The notes under the pieces: generated by a model
Database searches by the model: none
What the model was told of the DNA's origin: nothing
What the model saw: only the letters and a program-made list of their open reading frames with translations
Position numbers and translations under genes: made by a program
Shown: one piece after another, positions 6,565 to 13,406 of the stretch
Position numbering within the stretch: position 1 is the stretch's first letter
How the letters are laid out: each line of letters begins with the position of its first letter
NCBI GenBank assembly: GCA_002423325.1
Contig: DIVQ01000114.1
Span: 158-25,353, forward strand
DNA from: Anaerolineales bacterium UBA6128
GTDB lineage: Bacteria > Chloroflexota > Anaerolineae > UBA1429
Direction: 5' to 3'
Length of the DNA: 25,196 bases

Positions 6565-8190
6565 CTAGAACCCTGCGCTCTTGATCCCGAGCGCGTCCAG
6601 TTCCACCTGATTGAGTCCCACGCCGCGCAGGTGGTCGCGGTTCCCGCGCAGGCTCTCCACCGAGTTGATGCCCATGCCGCCCATCATCTCTTTGATCTCG
6701 AGCGACCAGGCGCGCAGCAGATTCGTCAGGCGGCGCGCCCCCATATCGGGGTTGAGCCGCTTGGTGAGATACGGGTCCTGGGTGGCGATGCCCCAGTTGC
6801 ACTTGCCGGTGTAGCAGCGCTGACACAGGTGGCAGCCCATCGCCACCAGCGCCGATGTGGCGATGTAGACCGCGTCGGCGCCCAGCGCGATGGCTTTGAC
6901 GATGTCGGCGCTGTTGCGCACGCTGCCGCCCACCACCAGCGAGGCGCGATGGCGAATGCCCTCCTCGCGCAGGCGCTGGTCAACCGCCGCCAGAGCCAGC
7001 TCGATCGGGATGCCCACGTTATTGCGGATCATGGTAGGCGCCGCCCCCGTGCCGCCCCGCAGCCCGTCGATCGCCACGATATCGGCCCCGGCCCGCACAA
7101 TGCCACTGGCAATCGGCGCGATGTTGTGCACCGCCGCCACCTTGACCGACACGGGCTTGCGGTAGCCCGTAGCCTCCTTGAGCGCATAGATCAGCTGGCG
7201 CAGGTCCTCGATTGAGTAGATATCGTGGTGCGGCGCCGGCGAGAGCGCATCGCTGCCGGCCGGGATCATGCGCGTGCGCGAGACGTCCAGGTCGACCTTT
7301 TCGCCTGGCAAATGACCGCCGATGCCGGGCTTGGCGCCCTGCCCGATCTTGATCTCCAGCGCCGCAGCCGTATCCAGGTACTGCGGGTGCACGCCAAAGC
7401 GCCCGCTGGCGACCTGTGCGATGGTATGCGCGCCGTAGGGATACAGCGCCTGGTGCAGCCCGCCCTCGCCGGTGTTATAGTAGGTGCCAGCGGCCTCCGC
7501 TGCCCGTGCCAGCGAAAGCACCGCGTTAAGGCTGATCGAGCCGTACGACATGGCCGAGAACATGATCGGCACCTGGAGCTCGAGCTGCGGGCTGGCCTCG
7601 GTGGTCAGGGCCATACAGCTGCCAGAGGGGCGCTCGCCGTCCTCCCCCGCCGACACCATCTCGGGCCGAAACTCGAGCCGCTCCGGTTTGGCACCCAGAT
7701 AGGTCACCAGCTCCATTGGCTCGCGCATCGGGTCGATAGAGGGATTTGTCACCTGCGAGGCGTTCAGCACCATGTGATCCCAGTAGATGCGGAAGGGCTG
7801 GTCGCAGCCCATGCCGGTGAGTAACATGCCGCCGGTTTCGGCCTGCTTGTAGATGTTGCGCAGCGCCTCCCCAGTCCAGTTGGCGTGGGGGCGGAACTCG
7901 AGCGGGTTGGTGCGCACAGTCAGGGCATGCGTGGGGCACAGCGTCACGCAACGGTGGCAGCCCACGCACTGCGCGTCGTGTGAGCGCACACTGCCATCCA
8001 CCTCATCATAGTAGTGCACGTCATTGGCGCACTGCCGCACGCACACCTGGCAGGCGATGCAGCGCGTCTCGTCTCGCTCTACGATAAAGGCTGGCGCTGA
8101 GGCCAGGGAGAGTACCATCTTGTCCCCCACGTCGCGGATGCTCTGGCACGCAAACAGCCGCCCACGATGCGTGAGCGGCTGCATTGCCAC
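6565..8190 (-). CDS. FMN-binding glutamate synthase core with N-terminal ferredoxin domain
   Basis: The 541-aa product is the synthase subunit that binds FMN and uses ammonia plus an oxo-acid (2-oxoglutarate in GOGAT). The N-terminal 2x[4Fe-4S] domain has CIACQVCVRQC (44-54) and CVGCHRCVTLC (75-85). The central Glu_synthase TIM barrel follows, with GQGAKPGIGGHLPGEKV, VSVKVAAVHNIAPIASGI and IDGLRGGTGAAP. A cysteine block CHLCQRCYTGKC (about 453-464) resembles the 3Fe-4S ligand region. Start choice is uncertain: GTG 8190 and ATG 8184 give a 24-residue lead-in, while ATG 8118 has GGGGGAC upstream and a family-like start. It matches GltB2/GlxD/MgsC, so N-methylglutamate synthase remains an alternative. 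It is the first gene of the glt block. Confidence 0.9.
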   Translation of the reverse strand: MAMQPLTHRGRLFACQSIRDVGDKMVLSLASAPAFIVERDETRCIACQVCVRQCANDVHYYDEVDGSVRSHDAQCVGCHRCVTLCPTHALTVRTNPLEFRPHANWTGEALRNIYKQAETGGMLLTGMGCDQPFRIYWDHMVLNASQVTNPSIDPMREPMELVTYLGAKPERLEFRPEMVSAGEDGERPSGSCMALTTEASPQLELQVPIMFSAMSYGSISLNAVLSLARAAEAAGTYYNTGEGGLHQALYPYGAHTIAQVASGRFGVHPQYLDTAAALEIKIGQGAKPGIGGHLPGEKVDLDVSRTRMIPAGSDALSPAPHHDIYSIEDLRQLIYALKEATGYRKPVSVKVAAVHNIAPIASGIVRAGADIVAIDGLRGGTGAAPTMIRNNVGIPIELALAAVDQRLREEGIRHRASLVVGGSVRNSADIVKAIALGADAVYIATSALVAMGCHLCQRCYTGKCNWGIATQDPYLTKRLNPDMGARRLTNLLRAWSLEIKEMMGGMGINSVESLRGNRDHLRGVGLNQVELDALGIKSAGF

Positions 8191-8245
8191 GATGCACCGG
8201 TTCGATCCGGTGACTCTATCCTACCACTTCAGGGGGTGCGCCGGC

Positions 8246-8287
8246 ATCCCCCAAACGGGGGATACGGTGGACGCCAAACGGAGGATA
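8246..8287. promoter_or_regulatory. Palindrome plus direct repeat CCAAACGG-n-GGATA upstream of glt block
   Basis: CCAAACGGGGGATA (8251-8264) and CCAAACGGAGGATA (8274-8287) agree at 13 of 14 positions and lie 23 bp apart, about two helical turns. The first copy overlaps a perfect hairpin, ATCCCCC-AAAC-GGGGGAT (8246-8263). The pair lies about 60-100 nt upstream of the glt block start and downstream of the DUF6062-like gene. It is a candidate tandem operator, with the hairpin a possible terminator for the upstream gene. No regulator is known to me for this word. Confidence 0.45.
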
Positions 8288-8314
8288 GCGCAGAGGGAAA
8301 AGTCCAGCGACGGG

Positions 8315-9085
8315 TCAGCGTCCGATATCGGATGTGCGCCGCCCACCACTCTTGGCGCTCAGGCCCATGCCGGCCCCGCCCACGATGACGTTCATCACGC
8401 GCAACCAGACGTCGCCCTCATCACCGTACTTTTCGTGGGCGAAGCGATGGTCGCGCTTGCGGATGAACTCGTCCAGGTCGGCCAGCATGCGCCGATAGCG
8501 CTCGGCCTGCGGCGCCACCAGACGTTGCAGCGTCTCTTCGTCGCGCACCTGGCGCAACGCGGCCAATAGATGCGGCAGGCACAGCCCCTCGCCCGCCGCA
8601 TAGGCCTCGTGCAGCTTGGGATCGTCGAGGTGGGCCAGCAACAGCGCGATATAGTCCTGCTCAGTGGTCGCGGCAATGGCACAGGCTGGGCAGCCCTGTG
8701 AGGGGGAGAGTCGCATCACTGTGGGCGAGTCGGAGGCGCCCGCTCCACGCAGCCGCGCAGCCCAGTTGCTGGGACGCGTGGGCCTGGCCTGCTCCAGCGA
8801 CTTGAGCAGTTGCTTGAGGGTGTCGCGGTAGATCAGCGCCACGCCCAGGGCGCGCCCCGGCTGGTTGCGCAGCATCTCTACGTGGTCAGCGCAGAAACCC
8901 TGCGAGTCCTTGAGCTTGGCGCGGACGTCGGGATCCAGCACGGCCTCGTACAGCAGCGCGTCGAGGTAGCGATCGGTGGCCTTGTACACCAGGCGGCAGA
9001 TCGGGCAGCCAGCCATGGCCTGCGCATCGACCAGCTCAAAAAAGGGCGTGTGCTTGCCGGGCTTGCGCACGGGATCTTCCTCCAT
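8315..9085 (-). CDS. DUF6062-like protein with two CPxC...CxxH modules
   Basis: This 256-aa soluble protein has unknown function. It consists of two similar halves. The first has GCPICRL (about 26-32), then FCADH about 35 residues later. The second has GCPACAI, then LCLPHLL at similar spacing. Each half has two close Cys and a later C-x-x-H, so each could bind a metal ion or form a zinc-ribbon-like site; that is inference. I recognise the HTPFFELVDA...GCPIC opening as the DUF6062 family from memory. The ATG at 9085 has AAGG upstream and a good promoter (9101-9128). It is divergent from dnaE with a 141-nt intergenic region, and its C-terminus is rich in Gly/Ser/Arg. Confidence 0.75.
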   Translation of the reverse strand: MEEDPVRKPGKHTPFFELVDAQAMAGCPICRLVYKATDRYLDALLYEAVLDPDVRAKLKDSQGFCADHVEMLRNQPGRALGVALIYRDTLKQLLKSLEQARPTRPSNWAARLRGAGASDSPTVMRLSPSQGCPACAIAATTEQDYIALLLAHLDDPKLHEAYAAGEGLCLPHLLAALRQVRDEETLQRLVAPQAERYRRMLADLDEFIRKRDHRFAHEKYGDEGDVWLRVMNVIVGGAGMGLSAKSGGRRTSDIGR

Positions 9086-9100
9086 TGTTGTGCTGCCTTC

Positions 9101-9128
9101 ACTATAACATAGCGCACCAGCCGGTCAA
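9101..9128 (-). promoter_or_regulatory. Promoter of the DUF6062-like gene
   Basis: On the minus strand TTGACC (9128-9123) is followed after 16 nt by TATAGT (9106-9101). The implied transcript starts within about 15 nt of the ATG at 9085. The inverted repeat CAGCCGG (9118-9124) / CCGGCTG (9138-9144) spans its -35 and could be an operator shared with the divergent dnaE promoter. Confidence 0.6.
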
Positions 9129-9145
9129 CTCCCAGAACCGGCTGC

Positions 9146-9174
9146 CTGACACAATCGCGGGCTTGTGCTACAAT
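9146..9174 (+). promoter_or_regulatory. dnaE promoter (CTGACA-N17-TACAAT)
   Basis: CTGACA (9146-9151) and TACAAT (9169-9174) are separated by exactly 17 nt, with a TGC extended -10 just before the hexamer. It lies about 50 nt upstream of the dnaE GTG. It is close to the housekeeping sigma-70 consensus. Confidence 0.7.
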
Positions 9175-9226
9175 GGGCTGGCGCGGCGGCGACGGCGCAG
9201 CACCTACAAATGCCTGAGGAGGGGCC

Positions 9227-12200
9227 GTGAGCGGGTTCGTCCATTTGCACGTACACAGCGAGTTCTCCCTGCTGGACGGCCTGGCCCAGCTCCCCGAGCT
9301 CTGCCAGACCGCGAAAGACTCGGGCATGGAGTCGCTCGCGCTGACCGATCATGGCCAGATGTACGGCATGATCAAGTTCCATCGCGCTGCCAAAGACGCC
9401 GGCATCAAGCCGATCTATGGCTGCGAGGTCTACCAAGCGCCCCGCAGCCGTCTGCAGCAAGAGACGCGCCAGGACGGCCAGCCCTTCCACCTCATCCTGC
9501 TGGCCGAGAACATGACGGGCTACCGCAACCTGCTGCAACTCGTGACGCGTGCCAACCTGGAGGGCTTTTACTACAAGCCGCGCGTGGACAAGGAACTGCT
9601 GGCCGAGTACGCGGAGGGGCTCATCTGTCTCACGGCCTGCATCGCGGGGCTGGTGCCTTCGCTGCTCAACGAGGGCAACGTGGAGCGCGCGCGCCACGAG
9701 GTTGGCTGGTTCAAGGACGTCTTTGGCCCCGACCGCTTCTACCTCGAACTGCAGCGCCACGCGGGTGTGCCCGAGCTGGAGCGCATCAACCCACAGATGG
9801 TGGCGCTCGCGCACGAGTTCGGGTTACGCTGTGTGGCCACCAACGACGTGCACTATGTGAAGCGCAGCCAGGCCGCAGCCCAGGACTTGCTGCTGGCCGT
9901 GCAGACCAACAAGATGGTCTCAGACACCGACCGCATGCGCATGGGCAGCGACGACTACTTCCTCGCCAGCCCCGAAGAGATGGCGCAATTGCTGCCCGAG
10001 TATCCCGAGGCGCTGGAGAACAGCGTGCGCATCGCCGAGATGTGCAACGTCGAACTGGCCACCAAGGGCTATCACCTGCCCCACTATGAGGTGCCCAACG
10101 GCCAGTCGGCGGAAGAGTACCTGCGCGCGCTGAGCGAAGCCGGACTCCAGCGGCGCTACCCCGAGATCACGCCCGAGATCCGCCAGCGCATGGAGTACGA
10201 ACTGGGCGTCATCCACAAGATGGGCTTTGACGACTATTTCCTGGTGAACTATGACGTCGTCAACTGGGCCAAGAACGAGGCGCACATGCTCGTGGGGCCT
10301 GGCCGCGGCTCGGGCGCCAGCAGCATCGTGGCCTATTCGCTGGGCATCACCGACCTCGAACCGCTGGGCCTGGGCCTGCTGTTTGAACGGTTCCTCAACC
10401 CGGGTCGCATCACCATGCCCGATATCGACCTTGACTATCCCGATGACCGCCGGCAGGAGGTCATCGACTATATCACCCAGCGCTACGGCAAGGACCACAC
10501 CTCGCAGATCGCCACCTTTGGCACGTTAGGCGCCAAGGGCGCGCTCAAGGATGTGGGGCGCGCGCTCGGCATCCCCCTGTCCGACGTGAACGCCGTCACA
10601 CGCCTGATCCCCAACACCGTACATGAGACGCTCGAAAAGGCGCTCGAAGAGGTGCCCGAGCTGCGCGAGCTGTACGAGACGCAGCCCTACGTCAAAAAGC
10701 TGATCGATGCCTCGCGCGAAGTAGAGGGCGTATCGCGACACCTTTCCACCCACGCCGCTGGCGTGCTCATCGCCGACCAGCCGCTGGTCAACTATACCCC
10801 GTTGCAGACGGCCCCGCGCGGCGAAGGCATCATCGCCCAGTTCTGCATGGAAGACGTCGAGGCCATCGGCCTGCTCAAGCTCGATGTGCTGGGCCTCTCC
10901 ACGATGACCGCGCTCGACCGCACCTTTCGCTGGGTCGAGCGCACTACCGGCCAGGTCATCACCCAGCAGACCATTCCCATGGATGATCCCGACACCTATG
11001 CCCTGCTCTGCACCAGCGACGTGACAGGCGTCTTTCAGGTGGAAAGCCCGGGCATGCGCCGCGTGCTGCGCGACCTGCAGCCCTCCAACTTTCTCGACAT
11101 CGTGGCGCTCATCAGCCTGTATCGCCCGGGCCCCATGCCCTTTATCAAGAACTATTGCGACCGCAAGTTCGGACGCGAGGCGATCACCTATCGCCACCCC
11201 GCGCTGGAGCCGATCCTGGCCGAGACCTATGGCGTGCTCGTCTACCAGGAGCAGGTGATCCGCATCGCCCTGGAGCTGGCGGGCTATACCGCCGCCGAGG
11301 GCGACCTGATGCGCCGCGCGGTGGGAAAAAAGAAGCGCGAGGTGCTGGAGGCCCAGCGCGCCAACTTTGTGGCCGGGGCCCAGGCCCGCGGCATCCCGGC
11401 GGAGGCCGCAGAGGGCATCTTTTCGGACATTGTGCCGTTCGCCGAGTACGGCTTTAACAAGGCTCACGCCGCCGGTTATGCCGTCATCACGATGCAGACG
11501 GCCTACCTCAAGGCCCACCACCCGGTCGAGTTTATGGCGGCCCTGCTTTCAGTGGAAAGTGGCAACCTGGAAAAGGTAGGCCTGCTGATCGCCGAGTGCC
11601 GCCGCTTGGGTGTTGAGGTGCGCACGCCCGACGTGAACGCCTCAGACGTAGACTTTTCGATCGAACGCGCCGACAGCACCGATCCGTCCGAGCGCTCGCA
11701 GTTGCTCGGGCACGAGCCCCTGGCCATTCGCTACGGCCTGGGAGCCATCAAGAATGTCGGGCACGCCGCCGCCCGTCAGGTGGTGGAGGCGCGCGGCGAC
11801 CGGCCCTTTGCCGATCTGGATGACTTTTTGCAGCGCGTCGACCTGCGCAGCCTGAACAAGCGCGTGCTCGAATCACTGATCTCGGCCGGGGCACTGGACA
11901 GCCTGGGCGACCGCAGCACGCTCTTGTCATCGGTCGACCAGATGCTGGCCACCAGCCAGGAGCGGCATCGCGCCATGGCAGTGGGCCAGCGCAGTCTGTT
12001 TGACGTCTGTCTGCCCGGGACCGGCCCCAGCGAAGCGGTCAAGCTCTTTGCGCCCTCGGTGGGCGCACGCAACGGCGCCGCGCCGCTGCCACAAAAGCAG
12101 TTGTTGGCGGCCGAAAAAGACCTGCTGGGCACCTACATGTCGGCGCACCCGCTTTCAGCCTACGCCAACATCCTGGACGAGCGGTTGACTGCCATCGCCG

Positions 12201-12844
12201 AGATCGACATTTCGCTGGCGAGGAGCGCGGTTCAGGTGCTGGGCGTCTTGAGCAGCGTACGCAACCTCGTCACCAAGAAGGGCGACACCATGGCGTTTGC
12301 GCAACTGGCCGACCTGACGGGGATGATCGAGCTCACGCTCTTCCCGCGCGTGTACGAGCAGTTCAAGCCCATGTTGGTCGAGGACGCGGTTCTGCTGGTG
12401 GATGCCAAAGTGGACGATCGCGGAGAAAAGGCGCAGCTGCTCGTCGATGCGGTGTCGCCGTACGAGCCGCCCGCGAACGCGCCACGTCGCTCGCAAGTCC
12501 AGGAGCCTGTCGAGGGCGTCACCCAGGCCCGGTCTGGCGCGTCGCCCAGAGCAGAGCCGCAACCGCCCCCGCACGCACCGGCCCCTGCTGCTCGACGTGC
12601 TCGTCGGCTGCTGGTGGAGGTCCCGCTCGATGCCGATGCCGCAGAGGGGCAGCGCGCTGTGCAGGAGCTCTACGACCTGCTGGCGGCGGCCCAGGGCGAT
12701 GTACCGTTCTGTTTCCGCCTGTCGAACAGGGCCGGCAGCGTTCAGGTTGACTTTCCCGAGGTGCGAACAGCCTATTCCGCGCAACTGCACGAACGAATCG
12801 ACGCGTTGTTGGGGCCCAACCACCTCAAAGTCGACTGGAGCTGA
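9227..12844 (+). CDS. dnaE: DNA polymerase III alpha subunit
   Basis: This 1205-aa replicative polymerase is slightly longer than E. coli DnaE (1160). Domains in order are as follows. The PHP domain has HLHVHSEFS at 6-14, LTDHGQMYG, YGCEVY, RFYLELQRHAG and CVATNDVHYV. The palm has PDIDLDYPDD from residue 398. The fingers have MRRAVGKKKREVLEAQRANF and GFNKAHAAGYAVITMQTAYL. The helix-hairpin-helix region is YGLGAIKNVGHAAARQVVEA. An OB fold (VQVLGVLSSVRNLVTKKGDT) is followed by a Pro/Ala/Arg linker and a small C-terminal domain. Start GTG 9227 has GAGGAGGGG ending 2 nt before it. The PHP metal ligands look complete, unlike E. coli. This is a DnaE1-type gene, not the PolC class. Confidence 0.97.
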   Translation: MSGFVHLHVHSEFSLLDGLAQLPELCQTAKDSGMESLALTDHGQMYGMIKFHRAAKDAGIKPIYGCEVYQAPRSRLQQETRQDGQPFHLILLAENMTGYRNLLQLVTRANLEGFYYKPRVDKELLAEYAEGLICLTACIAGLVPSLLNEGNVERARHEVGWFKDVFGPDRFYLELQRHAGVPELERINPQMVALAHEFGLRCVATNDVHYVKRSQAAAQDLLLAVQTNKMVSDTDRMRMGSDDYFLASPEEMAQLLPEYPEALENSVRIAEMCNVELATKGYHLPHYEVPNGQSAEEYLRALSEAGLQRRYPEITPEIRQRMEYELGVIHKMGFDDYFLVNYDVVNWAKNEAHMLVGPGRGSGASSIVAYSLGITDLEPLGLGLLFERFLNPGRITMPDIDLDYPDDRRQEVIDYITQRYGKDHTSQIATFGTLGAKGALKDVGRALGIPLSDVNAVTRLIPNTVHETLEKALEEVPELRELYETQPYVKKLIDASREVEGVSRHLSTHAAGVLIADQPLVNYTPLQTAPRGEGIIAQFCMEDVEAIGLLKLDVLGLSTMTALDRTFRWVERTTGQVITQQTIPMDDPDTYALLCTSDVTGVFQVESPGMRRVLRDLQPSNFLDIVALISLYRPGPMPFIKNYCDRKFGREAITYRHPALEPILAETYGVLVYQEQVIRIALELAGYTAAEGDLMRRAVGKKKREVLEAQRANFVAGAQARGIPAEAAEGIFSDIVPFAEYGFNKAHAAGYAVITMQTAYLKAHHPVEFMAALLSVESGNLEKVGLLIAECRRLGVEVRTPDVNASDVDFSIERADSTDPSERSQLLGHEPLAIRYGLGAIKNVGHAAARQVVEARGDRPFADLDDFLQRVDLRSLNKRVLESLISAGALDSLGDRSTLLSSVDQMLATSQERHRAMAVGQRSLFDVCLPGTGPSEAVKLFAPSVGARNGAAPLPQKQLLAAEKDLLGTYMSAHPLSAYANILDERLTAIAEIDISLARSAVQVLGVLSSVRNLVTKKGDTMAFAQLADLTGMIELTLFPRVYEQFKPMLVEDAVLLVDAKVDDRGEKAQLLVDAVSPYEPPANAPRRSQVQEPVEGVTQARSGASPRAEPQPPPHAPAPAARRARRLLVEVPLDADAAEGQRAVQELYDLLAAAQGDVPFCFRLSNRAGSVQVDFPEVRTAYSAQLHERIDALLGPNHLKVDWS

Positions 12845-12845
12845 T

Positions 12846-12860
12846 CGACCGCGCCGGTCG
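12846..12860. terminator. Small hairpin after the dnaE stop
   Basis: CGACCG-CGC-CGGTCG forms a 6-bp stem directly after the TGA at 12842-12844, between the convergent ends of dnaE and the 86-aa gene. No T-run follows, so a terminator role is only possible. Confidence 0.3.
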
Positions 12861-12877
12861 GTCGCGCAGTCTCGTTA

Positions 12878-13138
12878 TCAGGACGATACGCGGCCCAGCA
12901 TAAAATGGTTGGGTAGAATGTCGCGCGCAGTGCGCACCTGTATCGCCCTGAGCGCCGCAGCAGCACCCGCAGGCGCCGCAGCAGCGGCCAAGTCTGCGGG
13001 CAGACAGCTGGGGTGCACATAGCAGACGTTGGGCTCCTGTCCAAACTTGACTCTGTAGCGCGCCACGGCCTGCTCGATCTTGGCGTCGAAACTGCGGCGA
13101 GGATCGCCGTCGAACCACAGCAGTCCGATCCGAATCAT
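12878..13138 (-). CDS. Small conserved-looking protein under a LexA-type promoter
   Basis: The 86-aa product begins MIRIGLLWFDGDPRRSFDAK and continues with an amphipathic stretch (IEQAVARYRVKFG) and VCYVHPSCLPAD. An Ala-rich run follows, then a conserved-looking end (ILPNHFMLGRV). Function is unknown. From memory, similar short proteins occur in other Chloroflexota, but I cannot search. The ATG at 13138 is chosen because AAAGGAG lies 8 nt upstream; an ATG at 13297 opens the same frame but adds low-complexity Arg/Gly/Pro sequence. There is no signal peptide, membrane segment or CxxC. It converges on dnaE (33-nt gap). Its promoter (13318-13346) contains two GAAC-N4-GTTC boxes, suggesting induction by DNA damage. 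Confidence 0.8.
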   Translation of the reverse strand: MIRIGLLWFDGDPRRSFDAKIEQAVARYRVKFGQEPNVCYVHPSCLPADLAAAAAPAGAAAALRAIQVRTARDILPNHFMLGRVSS

Positions 13139-13310
13139 CTTTAGTGCTCCTTTGCTGCGCGGTTGCGTTCGCCCGGGGCGACCTGGCCCGCCGTGCTGCG
13201 CCGGCCCATCGTGGGCACTGATGTGGGCAGAGCCTGATGGCAACGATCTTACGCGCTGACGGCGGGGCCAGGTGGCCGGGTCGGTACGCTTCCGCATTAG
13301 AACGGATGTT
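13139..13310 (-). other. Long potentially structured 5' leader of the 86-aa gene
   Basis: If transcription starts about 7 nt after the -10 element, the mRNA has a leader of roughly 170 nt. Within it ACCTGGCCCGCCGT (13181-13194) pairs with ACGGCGGGGCCAGGT (13259-13273) over 14 bp with one bulged G. It closes a loop that holds a second hairpin, GCCCA-TCG-TGGGC (13204-13216). The ribosome binding site lies outside the stem. No known riboswitch class is recognised. Confidence 0.45.
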
Positions 13311-13346
13311 CGGTTGCAGTATAGCAGAACATTAGTTCTATGTCAA
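13300..13346 (-). promoter_or_regulatory. Sigma-70-like promoter with two LexA-type (SOS) boxes
   Basis: On the minus strand TTGACA (13346-13341) and TATACT (13323-13318) are separated by 17 nt. The palindrome AGAACATTAGTTCT (13326-13339) fills that spacer. A second box, GAACGGATGTTC (13300-13311), lies at the expected start of transcription, 27 bp centre to centre from the first. GAAC-N4-GTTC is the SOS box of Gram-positive LexA and is reported for Dehalococcoides (Chloroflexota) LexA. The arrangement would allow LexA to block RNA polymerase. The boxes also lie about 70 nt upstream of the divergent DUF4867 gene. Confidence 0.78.
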
Positions 13347-13406
13347 GAGGTATCACGCACATCATACGCGTATCAGTAATGATGTTACCTGCAAGGAGGC
13401 CCTTCC

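Noticed and set aside
6479..6826. N-terminal extension of the ferredoxin frame
   Set aside because: It crosses the palindromic repeat and the end of the FMN subunit gene; the GTG at 6478 has a strong ribosome binding site.
8195..8212. CACCGGTTCGATCCGGTG looks like a tRNA T-arm (GGTTCGATCC)
   Set aside because: The stem and loop lengths do not fit a 5-bp/7-nt T-arm, and no matching acceptor, D or anticodon arms are present on either strand.
13139..13297. N-terminal extension of the 86-aa protein
   Set aside because: The added residues are Arg/Gly/Pro-rich with no conserved look, and the ribosome binding site is at the inner start. The promoter position leaves it possible but unlikely.
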